Assembly: GCA_028551475.1 (NCBI GenBank)
Contig: CM052357.1
Span: 14,183,931 to 14,247,930, forward strand
Direction of reading: 5' to 3'
Source of the DNA: Casuarina equisetifolia
Lineage: Eukaryota; Streptophyta; Magnoliopsida; Fagales; Casuarinaceae
DNA length: 64,000 bases
Shown here piece after piece: positions 38,293-47,422 of this stretch (its first letter is position 1; every line of letters starts with the position of its first letter). Position numbers and translations under genes: made by a program. Under the pieces are notes generated by a model, which was not told the origin of the DNA, did no database searches, and saw nothing but the letters and a program-made list of their open reading frames with translations.

Positions 38293-39230
38293 TCAGTTTA
38301 GTAAGCACTTATGTTGAATGAAGGTGGACACTCTCTGTTCCAACAAGTGTTTAAGATTGCTATGGTATGTTATATAATGAAATGGTTCCCCAACAAGTAT
38401 GAACACCATTTTTGTAGTGCCATCACCATTACTAACAGTTCTTTCTTGTAGGTGGATAAGCCTAAATGTTTCGGTGCCAATGCCTTGCTTAAGTAGGCAA
38501 TAGGGTGACCCTCTTGCATTAGCATGGCGTTTGTTCTCCCATAACATGCATATGTCTCAATAACAAAAGGCTTCAGAAAATCAGGTGTTGCCAACACAGG
38601 AGTGGAGCTCATTGCTCGCTTAAGTTGCTTGAAGGCTTGCACAACATTTGTGGTCCATTGGAAGTTATCTTTTTTAAGCATCTAAGTTAGTGGGCAACTC
38701 ACCTGACCATAGTCCTTCATGAATCTCTAGTAGTATCTTGTGAGACCTAAAAAACTACACAAGCCTCTCATTGTGGTCGATTTAGGCCATGCCAACATGC
38801 CTCAATCTTTTTGGGGGTCCACCTCAATTTGTTGTCTCGCAAATGCATATTTACTCCTCTTGACAAATAGTCTATTATCTCGTAAAACCTATAACACAAC
38901 CTTTAAGTGTTGTACATGGGTCTCCCATGTTAAACTATATACCATGATGTCATTAAAGAAAATCAGACTTCCTCAAGTATGGTTGGAATATGTGGTTCAT
39001 TAAATCCTAAAAGGTGGTTGGGGCATTAGTTAGGCTGAATGACATCACTAGAAACTCATAATGGCCATGATGTATTCGGAATGATGTTTTAGAATCTCTA
39101 GAGGAAACATATGCGCTTGATGATAATCAAATCTTAGATCTAGCTTAGAGAACCATGATGCACCATATAGTTCATCCAAAAGCTCATCAATAATCAGAAT
39201 CGGGAACTTTATTTTTGATTGTGATTGCAT
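38293..39230 (-). pseudogene. Reverse transcriptase (C-terminal part) and RNase H (gypsy pol)
   Basis: [17 protein letters not shown] marks the RT palm. A one-base shift follows, before the remains of the [11 protein letters not shown] and MPFGL boxes. The catalytic box reads FFNDIMVYS (about 38,945-38,975) instead of an intact Asp-Asp pair. RNase H starts near VLATPDFLKPFVIETYA, with LGLSTYKKELLVMVMALQKW downstream. Catalytic loss and frameshifts make it inactive. The RT is split from its N-terminal part by the nested element at 39,330-42,128. Confidence 0.82.
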
Positions 39231-39324
39231 TCAAGACCTGATAATCTATATAAAATCTCTAACTCTGTGATGTTTCTTAACTAATAGTACTGGTGAAGCA
39301 AATGGACTTGAATTGTTGCAAATG

Positions 39325-39329
39325 ATCCT
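39325..39329 (+). repeat. Target-site duplication ATCCT (left)
   Basis: ATCCT directly precedes the 5' LTR start TGATGCGG and is matched exactly by ATCCT at 42,129-42,133 after the 3' LTR. It interrupts the minus-strand gypsy RT. Confidence 0.95.
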
Positions 39330-40038
39330 TGATGCGGATGCATTTAAGGCCCAATATTATGAGTTCCAATATCAAAGAATTAAAAGCCCACAACATAGTC
39401 CAATGGGTCCAAGAAGGCCAAGATTGAAGAAGTAGCCTAAGAATATTCCATAGCATCTCTACAATCTTTAGGGTTTCCTAAGTAGTTGTTGAGTTCTTAA
39501 TTTCTTAGGTTTAATTTATTGTTTGAGAATATTTCTTTTTGTTTGGTTTTTCATAATTGTCTAGGTTTTTTATTTATCTGGGTTTCCATACTTGTCAGAT
39601 TTCTAATTTGTTTAGAATTCTTTATTTGTCAGAATCTAGATTTGTTAAGACTTCCTTAATTATAGGGATTTTTGATTTATTAGGATCCTTCTAGAATTAG
39701 GTTTAGTTGCCTATTTAAAGGGAACATTGTTTCAGTTGTAAGTAGAGTTGTTTTCTAGAGAATAGAAACTCCAAAGTTATGTGATCAACTTTTGCATCCT
39801 TTATCCAATTCTTGCCAGGGATTGGTGGTGGTCCTTGATTGGTGGTGTTGCCTTTACGTCTTGGAGTTTATTGGCATCTATCTTTTTATTTTTGTTCTTT
39901 ATATTTTCATTTTTCCTCCCTTCCTCCCTACAAACACTCACATTTTCCCACATAAAACCCAAAAACACAAAAAAAAAAATGATTTTTACCTATTTTCTTA
40001 ACCCGAGCTTGCTCAAGCCCACCATAACATTCGCATCA
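39330..40038 (+). repeat. 5' LTR of the gag-only element
   Basis: 709 bp, TGATGCG to CGCATCA. A TATA-like CTATTTAAAGGGA at about 39,709-39,721 is kept in the other copies in the window and is the best candidate for the LTR promoter. The LTR ends just before the primer-binding site. Confidence 0.95.
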
Positions 40039-40040
40039 AG

Positions 40041-40060
40041 TGGTAATTAGAGTCTAGGTT
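40041..40060 (+). promoter_or_regulatory. Primer-binding site, initiator-Met tRNA type (degenerate)
   Basis: TGGTAATTAGAGTCTAGGTT lies two bases after the 5' LTR. It keeps the TGGTA start and GAG core of the usual TGGTATCAGAGC. The related copy at 56,532 reads TGGTACCAAAGATTAGGTT. Confidence 0.8.
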
Positions 40061-40086
40061 ATTCTTATGAGTGAGCTCTCTTCAAG

Positions 40087-40628
40087 ATGTTTAATTTGAG
40101 TAGCAATTTTTCATCACATTATTATAGCCATTATTCACCAATTCCACCACGGGAAGTTGGAAACAAAATGTTATCACTTGAGTTAGGCGAGGTAAAGGAG
40201 CAACTTTTTGACGTCGTCAAGAAGTTGCAAGCCTTTTGCCAAGGCAACCAAGATGAAAGAGAGCAGAGGAGGAGGAGGAGGAGGAGGAGGAGGCTAGATG
40301 ATGATACTTGCATGTCAAGATCCCAGAATTTAAAGGTACTTTTGATCCCAATGATTTTATTGATTGGCTATGTCATATTGAAAAGGTGTTTGAGCTCCAA
40401 GCATATGATGATAAGAAGAAATATAAGGTTGTTGTTCTTCATCTCAAAGAATTTGCTTCTTTGTGGTGGGAGAATATTAAGAAACAAAAAGAACGAGATG
40501 GAAAGAAAAAGGTCTGTTTGTGGGAGAAACTGAAGAAGTTACTCCAAAGGCGCTTCTTACCCAAAGATTTCAAGCAAGACCATGTTGACATGCATAAGAT
40601 GAACAAATCCCGAAGCCAAGACCCATAA
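40087..40628 (+). pseudogene. Gag-like coding region of the non-autonomous element (frameshifted)
   Basis: A first frame (from ATG 40,087) reads an N-terminal region with the helical segment SLELGEVKEQLFDVVKKLQ and an Arg run encoded by a GAG/AGG microsatellite (about 40,265-40,293). A second frame from 40,308 reads the core retrotransposon Gag domain, with PEFKGTFDPNDFIDWLCHIE, LHLKEFASLWWENIKKQ and LLQRRFLPKDF. This resembles Gag of Ty3/gypsy elements. The two frames need a shift near 40,310 to join. No CCHC knuckle is seen. Downstream (40,815-41,045, 41,061-41,447) are further open frames of acidic, Leu-Pro-Lys-rich sequence that I do not recognise. Confidence 0.75.
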
Positions 40629-41422
40629 TGTAACCAAAAAAAAGATTGTGCTTTTTCATATTCCAGGTACCAACAACAGAATAACTACAATTATGACAAA
40701 GAAGACTATGATATGTGAATAGAAAGGTGGTATGGGAGAGAAGCTTTACCAAAGAAAGCCATAGAAGTTGTTCAAGTAGAAGAAACAAAGTCAACAGAAA
40801 TAGAACCAAAAGATTTGGATCTACCAAAGCTAGTGGTGTTGGGAAAGAAAGATGAGAACCTAGAAAGTTTGGATCTTTTAGAAATTGAAGCACCAATGAC
40901 TATGAATGCAAATCCAAAGTGCTTGGATCCTCTAAAGCAAGGTGTGCTGCCTGAAAAGGAGATAGATCCAAGAAGTTCAGATCTACCAAAGCACGAGATA
41001 TTACCAAACAAGGCAAAGGAAGAAATTTTGTTAGAAGAGACATAAGGTTTCATCCAAGACTTGAAGAATTCAGAAGCACTAAGCATGAATAGTGGTTTCC
41101 TTTGTGGATTTGTATTGTCAAATCATGAGAAGACGATGTGTCAACAACAATCACTAAGACTTTTCAATGCAATTGATGAAGGTGCTACTACAACATTCCA
41201 TAACTTTAACTATTTGTTTGGATCATATTGTTACTTAGGTTGTATACTTCCATCCAAGCAGCATGGTAGTTTGTCATTTATTTGTGAACTAACAAACTTG
41301 GGTAGGCCGCCAGAGTTAAAGATTAATTTGTGTGCACAAACTTGGATTGTGGATCTATGGAGTAATAAAACCCAAAGCAACAATCAAGATTTGAGGATAA
41401 ATCTTTGTCAAGAATGGGAGAT

Positions 41423-42128
41423 TGATGCGGATGTACTTAAGGCCTAATATTATGAGTTCCAATATCAAAGAATTAAAATCCTACAACATAGTTCAGTGGG
41501 TCCAAGAAGGCCAAGATTGAAGAAGTAGCCTAAGAATATTCCATAGTATCTCTACAATCTTTAGGGTTTCCTAAGTAGTTGTTGAGCTCTTAATTTCTTA
41601 GGTTTAATTTATTGTTTGAGAATATTTCCTTTTGTTTGGTTTTCCATAATTGTCTAAGTTTTTTTATTTATCTGGGTTTCCATACTTGTCAGATTTCTAA
41701 TTTGTTTAGAATTCTTTATTTTTCAGAATCCAGATTTGCTAAGACTTCCTTAATTATAGGGATTCTTGATTTATCAAGATCCTTCTAGAATTAGGTTTAG
41801 CTACCTATTTAAAGGGAGCATTGTTTCAGTTGTAAGCAAAGTTGTTTTCCAGAGAATAGAAACCCCAAAGTTGTGTGATCAACTTTTGCATCCTTTATCC
41901 AATTCTTGCCAAGAATTGGTGGTGATCCTTGATTGGTGGCATTCCCTTTACGTCTTGGAGCTTATTGGCATCTATCTTTTTATTTTTGTTCTTTATATTT
42001 TCATTTTTCCTCCCTTCCTCCCTACAAATACTCACCTTTTCCCACATAAAACCCAAAAACAAAAAAAAATGATTTTTACCTATTTTCTTAACCCGATCTC
42101 ACTCAAGCCCACCATAAGATTCGCATCA
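41423..42128 (+). repeat. 3' LTR of the gag-only element
   Basis: 706 bp, collinear with the 5' LTR with scattered substitutions and small indels. It is followed by the matching target duplication ATCCT (42,129-42,133). The purine-rich run AAGAATGGGAGAT precedes it. Confidence 0.95.
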
Positions 42129-42133
42129 ATCCT

Positions 42134-42598
42134 AGTCGTCAACATCTCATCTACTATCTTTTCTATCTCAACTTTCTAAACAAAAGGATATCGGTATGGT
42201 CTCACATTAACTAGCTCACTACCTTCCTAAAAAGGAATGTGATGGTCAAATTCTTGACTCGGTGGCAACTAGGTTAGTGTAGTAAACATGTCCTCAAGCT
42301 TCGTCATCATACTCTTCAATAGGGCTGGTATTGTCTCCTTTCGATCTACATTAAGGGCTCTAAGTTGACCCACTGCACAATAAGGGTGCTCGGTCACCCA
42401 ATGACAAAAATTTGATCCAATTAGAGCAGTCAATGACACCCTCTTATTTCGTGACCCACACAAAACTATTGGCTTCCTTCCTAGCTGAATAGTTAGCATG
42501 TTCTTAACCACATCTAAACTAATAAAGTTAACTCTTTCTACCCACTGCATGCCTAAGACTAGATTGCACCCTCCAAGGGACAACATGTGAACCTCCAT
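42134..42598 (-). pseudogene. Protease and RT N-terminal part of the chromovirus-type element
   Basis: The minus strand reads GGCNLVLGMQWVERVNFISL, the C-terminal box of the gypsy aspartic protease (usual form DVILGMQWL). Then comes the protease-RT linker, ending with a decayed PYRYPF motif near 42,185-42,205 that begins the RT. The nested element starts just beyond. Stops interrupt the frame after 42,269. Confidence 0.75.
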
Positions 42599-42895
42599 CG
42601 AGAAGTGATGACCCTAAATTTTCTAGTCAAAATTACTACACTTTAGGTTCCCTTGCAACTGATGGTCACAAGAAATCTTAACTTGAAAGGGTTTAATCTC
42701 TTCTAACTAACATCCTAATCTATGAGTTAAATTCTCATCAGCAAAATTGTGTGTAGCCTTTGTATCAAATAGCATATTGATACAAAATGTGTCAAAAAGA
42801 ACGACAAACTAGAAAATGCTCGAAGAAGAGCCCCTAAACATGGCGTGGATGGAGAGGACATCCTCAATTTCTAGCTCAATGGAAACATTCAGAAG

Positions 42896-43700
42896 TTACT
42901 GTTTGACTATTAATTCACCCTTTAACTCCTCCCCCTGATCGTCCTCATCTAGCAACAAAAATAATTGCTTCTTATTACATATGTGACCTTTTGTCCACTT
43001 TTCATCATAATAATAGCATAAACCTTGGGCTTGACGGGCTTGCATTTGAGATTCAATAATATGCTTCAAAGAGAAACCCATCTCCCTCCAGTGTGGAGTG
43101 GATCGAGCTCCCCACGAGTGAGTTGGAGGCTGCTATGTGGGTGGTGTGACTAGGGGTGACTAATTGATGTGGGGGAGGAAACGATCCCTTTATTAGGGGA
43201 AGTCATGTACTTCTCATGCATTAAGGCATGTTGGAAGGTCGAGTCTAAATCCAAAGGCCATGACAAGATCACAAGGGCTTTTATATCATCCTTCAACCCA
43301 ACCAAAAAGGTTGTTAAGAAGTTTGTATTAGTTCATAAGGGAGTTTGAGCAAGTAATTCATACCGTAAATGATCAAGTTCTTCCACATGAGCTTGCACGG
43401 TGGTGGTTTGTCCAAAGACGTGAAATTCAGCCATGGGACCATCGAAGGCATCTCGAGCAAATTTCTTGCACACATATTGGGAAAATTACTCCCAACTCAC
43501 TCGACTTTTATGCCGTAAATAAAGGTGCACCCATTTGAAGGCTGCATCCTTAAGGTAGATAACAACATACTCAACTTTTTCATAGGTATCCATAAGTTCA
43601 AAATAGAAGAAGAAATCATAACTATTAAGCCATTCTCAAGGTTTGTCACCTTAAATTATTGAAAAATCAAGGCATTAAGGATGAAATACCAAGGTACCTG
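42896..43700 (-). pseudogene. Gag core and CCHC zinc knuckle of the chromovirus-type element
   Basis: GLCYYYDEKWTKGHICNKKQ (42,960-43,020 region) matches the gypsy knuckle pattern C-x2-C-x4-H-x4-C, with the second Cys replaced by Tyr. Upstream in coding sense (43,100-43,690) are decayed Gag-core motifs: EWLNSYDFFFYFELMDTYEK, DAAFKWVHLYLRH and CKKFARDAFDGPMAEFHVF. Stops and shifts break it. Confidence 0.72.
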
Positions 43701-44649
43701 GGGCTGGGGAAGTGTTAGTAAAGGGCCCAATCGAGTTGTGGGGGTAACTAGTAGTGTGCGGGGCAAATGGAGAGGCCTTATGACTGTAAGGGGGGGGTGG
43801 AGCCCCACTAAAGGAAGGCCCATGAACTAGGTTGGTCTAGCTAGCCATAAGGTGGTGTCGAAGACTGGTGGCCCCAAGCAGGGGTCTATTGCAAATGGCC
43901 TTGAGATGGAGTCTAGCTCGAGGCAAGGGTTTATTAGTGTGAGTTCTTGGTAAAAACAAAAGGGTCATGCTACTAGGGGTTGGAGGTAGGACCCAGGGGG
44001 TTGTGGCCCTAGGTGGGGGCTTATGGGGGAGGCCCAGTTTGGGGTAGGCCCCACGAGAAGGCCTCTTGCTAAGAAAGGCCCCATAGGGAGGTTGGCTGTT
44101 GAAAAGGGCCCTATGTGGGGGCATGTGAGTGGTGGCCTTAGGTGGGGGCGTGAAGGGAAGGGCCACCGTGCAAGGGGTAGGGGTTTGTTAGGGTTGGCTC
44201 CAAGCGAGGGGACTACTGAGAAGGGCTCGACAAGTGGGGGCCCATGCTAGGGTTGGCCCTAAGAGGTGGCTGGCAAATTTTGCTGGAATGGGCCCCAAGT
44301 AGGGGCTGGGTGTATGGGGCCCGTATGTGTGGCCTAGTGGGGCTAATGAGGGCCTTATGGGGGTTATTGGGCCAAGCCCTAGGCAGTTGCCTACTATAGG
44401 GGGCAGAAGGGGGGTGAGTCCCTTGCAGGTATGGGTGAAAGGGACCCCAGGTAGGGGCTTGCCATGGAGTACCCAAACGAGAAGCAAGTTGTGGGTGGAT
44501 TGGCAGTGAAGGGCTCATTAGTTGATGTTAGGCAAGACTGCAAGTGGGGGCATGCTGTGGGAGGCCCGTAGGAGGGGCCAGTTGTGAGAAGCCCATAAGG
44601 AGGACTAGTTGAGGATAGCCCCAAGTAGGGGTGGGCTATTGGTGGCTTG

Positions 44650-44654
44650 GCTAC
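44650..44654 (-). repeat. Target-site duplication GCTAC (left)
   Basis: GCTAC precedes the solo LTR and is matched exactly at 45,404-45,408. Confidence 0.93.
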
Positions 44655-45403
44655 TGATGCGAATGTTATGGTGGGCTTGAGTGAGCTCAAGTTAAGAAAA
44701 TAGGTAAAAATCATTTTTTTTGGTGTTTTAGGGTTTTATATGGGAAAAGGTGAGTGTTTGTAGGGAGGAAGGGAGGAAAAATGAAAATATAAAGAACAAA
44801 AATAAAAAGATAGATGCCAATAAACTCCAAGATGTAAAGGCATTGCTACCAGTCAAGGACCACCATAAATCTCTGGCAAGAATTGGATAAAGGATGCAAA
44901 AGTTGATCACACAACTTTGGGGTTTCTATTCTCTGAAAAACAACTCTGTTTATAATTGAAACAATGCTCCCTTTAAATAGGCAACTAAACCTAACCCTAG
45001 AAGGATCTTGATAAATTAGTAATCCTAATTCTAGAAGAATCCTCATAAATCAAGAGTCCCTAAAATTAAGGAAGTCTTAATAAATTTGGACTTTGACAAA
45101 TAAGAGAATCCTAAACAAATCAGAGATCTGACAAGTATGGAAACTCAGATAAATTAGGAACCTAGACAATTAAGGAAAACCAAATAAAAAGGAAATATTC
45201 TCAAACGATAAAGTAAACCTAAGAAATTAAGGACTCAACATTTATTTAGGAAACCCACATATTAAAGCCTGTAGAAATGCTATGGAATATTCTTGGGCTG
45301 TTTCTTCAACTTTGGCCTTCTTGGACCCATTGGATTATGTTGTGGACTTTTAATTCCTTGATGTTGGAACTTGTGATATTGGGCCTTAAGTGCATCCGCA
45401 TCA
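44655..45403 (-). mobile_element. Solo LTR of the gag-only family, reverse orientation
   Basis: 749 bp. Its minus strand starts TGATGCGGATGCACTTAAGG and ends CATTCGCATCA, collinear with the LTRs of the 39,330-42,128 element. An exact GCTAC duplication flanks it. The absence of an interior and the intact duplication show LTR-LTR recombination after insertion. It sits in the Gag repeat tract of the chromovirus-type element. Confidence 0.93.
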
Positions 45404-45945
45404 GCTACGGAGGGCTTAAAGATACTAGGGACCCTCAGACTAAGGGTGCCAAGATAGAGTTGGGCCTAGGTGGAAGGGCTTGAGCTAGAGCCAAGGACCC
45501 ACAAGGGTGAATGAGGGCCCCACATGGCGTTGAAACAGTCGGTGGGGGTGCCGATAATGGGGAGGAGCTGAGAGAAGGGTTCGATGTAGGGCTCATCGTG
45601 ACAACACTGGGATTAGGTGGTGGGGTAGCAAATTGGGGCAGGAGGGCTGAACTAGGTCCAATAAAGGCCACAATGAGTGTGGGGAAACGGGTAGAACAAC
45701 TAATGGAGTAGTAGGAGCGTTGGATCCAGTAGAGGCAAAGGGGGAAAGGGTAGGCCATTTAAGTCCTCAACGAGGATGGGGGGTGGGGGCTGTTAGGAAG
45801 TGTCCAAGAATAAGGGAAGGAAGAAGAGGCGGTTGCCAACACAACAGGTTAGGAAAAAACATGGTAGGTTGGGGAAGTGTGGGTTCGGGGGAAGGGGTGG
45901 GTGTAGTGGGGGTAGGTGCAAGTGCGATGGGGTTGGGGTTCTTTG

Positions 45946-46047
45946 CTATAAAAGAAGGTCCATTTTTTGTAATAAGGATAGGTTTTGACCTTTGAGGGTG
46001 AGAAATTTGGCTTTTAGTTGTTGAAGGCGAGCACCATGGTCGGCCAT
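45946..46047 (-). pseudogene. Gag N-terminal start of the chromovirus-type element
   Basis: An ATG at 46,047, about 30 bases inside the primer-binding site, opens MADHGARLQQLKAKFLTL, a short heptad-like helix typical of the gypsy Gag start. The frame ends after 33 codons at a TAG (45,946-45,948), so the start is truncated. Confidence 0.65.
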
Positions 46048-46094
46048 AGTTTGCTTCCACGTATGGGGTCCCAGATTAGTGGCTATGGTACTAA

Positions 46095-46466
46095 TGTTAG
46101 GAAAGAACAACCTAGATATAAGACAATAGCCTAATCCTAGAAAAATTCGGATAGAGTCTCCTCTTTATTTTGGATAAATTATTGAATACAACAAGTCCAC
46201 AACTACAAATCCAACAGTACAAATCTACTCATACATTACCATTACAGTTACAAGCAAGGAAATATTGAACTAGGGAAATGATAAACTAGGAAAGCATTAT
46301 GCTAATTAGAAGATAATAGGTCACTCCGTGATGGCTTCTTCTTTCCTTTTTCTCCATCCTTTTGTTATCTTAGTCTTACTCTTTTGTTATACTTGAAATA
46401 CCCTTCCATAAGTTCTCTTTTCTACCCTTCACTTGCCACGTGCTCACATTAAGTCTGGTCCTAATA
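46095..46466 (-). repeat. 5' LTR of the chromovirus-type element
   Basis: 372 bp, the partner of 36,343-36,713. The outer end reads CTAATA instead of CTAACA, so one terminal base has changed. The primer-binding-like minus-strand sequence TTAGTACCATAGCC lies just inside. Confidence 0.88.
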
Positions 46467-47095
46467 AACCTATTAGTGAGCTATAATGTCACCTTGAAGA
46501 ACCTTCATAGTCAATCTTGTAGTGGTTTTTGGAAAAGAAATGTTTTTTTTTAGAATGACACCATTGACTCTTTATTAAAGATGGCGAGGAACTTATTTAA
46601 ACTCTATTGTCATTTTGTTTTTCCTTAACCAAATTTTTCCATCTCATGATTGGGACTTAACCTTTCGTGATGTTTCTTACTCCAATAACCCATAAGATTT
46701 GACCTATAAAGAGACTCATTGCTTACGAAGAGAAGCTTTTTTGGCTTTTCCTTCTCTTGGATGAAGCTAGGCAATTCTTCCACCTTTTTTCTAGCCACCT
46801 CCAACATCTCTTCCATTAATTCTACTTCCCACTTCCAAGCTTTTTAGATAGAGTCGTGAGGTTCATTAACCTCCTTTAACTCTATAGCCTTTTCTTGTGA
46901 GACTTCTCTCTCTAGTGAAGCTTCTCTCTCCTTCCCCCTCTCTATGATAAGATTAATCTAGGCTTTGAATTTTCTCATCATCTCATTCCACCATTCATCC
47001 AATTTTTGGAAATATTCTTCTTAATTCTCCATAGTCTTCTAGAGACCAACCCACTCACAAGATTAACTTAGCTCTAATACCAAAAAGTCACGGGT

Positions 47096-47422
47096 AGAAT
47101 CTCAAACCTATTATCTTCCTTGGAGTAATCTTCAACAAGCTAATTCACATACACATACACACACACAATCTACATTAGAGTGGACATAACACACTTGCAC
47201 CATAATGGAAATGACACATCTGCATCAAGGGACATAGTGCCCTGGATTTCTCTAGTGAACAAGATTTACCAAGCTCCCATTTCCAAAATGATTGCTTCTT
47301 ATTTAATAAGACAATCACATGACCATCATGCCCTTTACTAGAATTTTCCTAAATGGCCTTGAGCTAGATAGAACCCAAGCCCACTCCACTAAATACCTAA
47401 ATCCCATAATAGGCCTATGACA
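47096..47422 (-). repeat. 5' LTR of the outer element
   Basis: 327 bp, the partner of 33,698-34,057. The minus-strand sequence just inside it, TTGGTATTAGAGC, matches an initiator-Met tRNA primer site and sets this as the 5' LTR. Confidence 0.83.

Larger units (their letters stand above)
39330..42128 (+). mobile_element. Complete non-autonomous gag-only LTR retrotransposon, 2.8 kb
   Basis: LTRs are at 39,330-40,038 and 41,423-42,128. Each begins TGATGCGGATG and ends CGCATCA, a perfect 7-bp terminal inversion. An exact ATCCT duplication flanks the element. A primer-binding site TGGTAATTAGAGTCTAGGTT (40,041-40,060) resembles that for initiator-Met tRNA, and a purine-rich AAGAATGGGAGAT precedes the 3' LTR. 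The 1.38-kb interior encodes a Gag-like protein but no protease, RT or integrase, so transposition must rely on enzymes of another element. It inserted into the RT of the chromovirus-type element. The LTRs differ by only a few percent by eye, so the insertion is fairly young. Confidence 0.93.
43730..45945 (-). repeat. Degenerate G-rich / proline-coding repeat tract in Gag, split by a solo LTR
   Basis: On the + strand a loose unit around GGCCC(C/T)AAGTRGGGGCTNG recurs every 25-45 bases from about 43,800 to 44,640. It resumes at about 45,410-45,950 after the solo LTR. Read on the minus strand, all frames are rich in Pro, Ala, Leu and Thr (for example APTPTTPTPSPEPTLPQP). It lies between the short Gag start (46,047) and the Gag core, about 1.5 kb without the solo LTR. 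Base composition is strikingly GC-rich against its AT-rich surroundings. Confidence 0.7.
36343..46466 (-). mobile_element. Ty3/gypsy chromovirus-type retrotransposon, inactivated and doubly interrupted
   Basis: LTRs are at 36,343-36,713 (3') and 46,095-46,466 (5'), both with TGTTAGG at the + strand left end. On the minus strand a polypurine tract (GAAGGGGAGTGGAT) abuts the 3' LTR, and a primer-binding site resembling TGGTATCAGAGCC (46,079-46,094) abuts the 5' LTR. In coding order it carries Gag, a CCHC knuckle, protease, RT, RNase H, integrase and a C-terminal chromodomain-like tail. Many stops and frameshifts make it inactive. It is interrupted by a complete gag-only LTR element (39,330-42,128) and by a solo LTR (44,655-45,403). 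The copy of GAGCT at 36,338-36,342 recurs at 46,478-46,482, about 11 bases past the LTR end, and may be a displaced target duplication. Confidence 0.88.
33698..47422 (-). mobile_element. Outer LTR element without recognisable pol, host of nested insertions
   Basis: Similar LTRs flank the block: 33,698-34,057 and 47,096-47,422. Inside the left LTR, on the minus strand, lies a polypurine tract (AAGGGAAAGGGAGT at about 34,058-34,075). Inside the right LTR is a primer-binding site reading TTGGTATTAGAGC (about 47,078-47,092). Together they set minus orientation, with the 5' LTR on the right. After removing later insertions only about 1.2 kb of internal DNA remains (34,058-34,299, 35,978-36,342, 46,467-47,095). 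It contains a possible Gag-like fragment (MEEMLEVARKKVEELPSFI, 46,625-46,816) but no pol motifs. It is either non-autonomous or deleted. Matching target duplications were not found. Confidence 0.75.

Noticed and set aside
39781..40050. Hydrophobic open frame recurring in three places (39,781; 41,766; 44,728 reverse), looking like a conserved small membrane protein
   Set aside because: It falls wholly inside copies of one LTR. Its conservation is that of the repeat, and it shows no gene context.
43837..44518. Overlapping Pro-rich frames on both strands that could be read as a proline-rich cell-wall protein gene
   Set aside because: They lie between the Gag start and Gag core of a retroelement, all frames look alike because of the GC-rich repeat, and there is no signal peptide.
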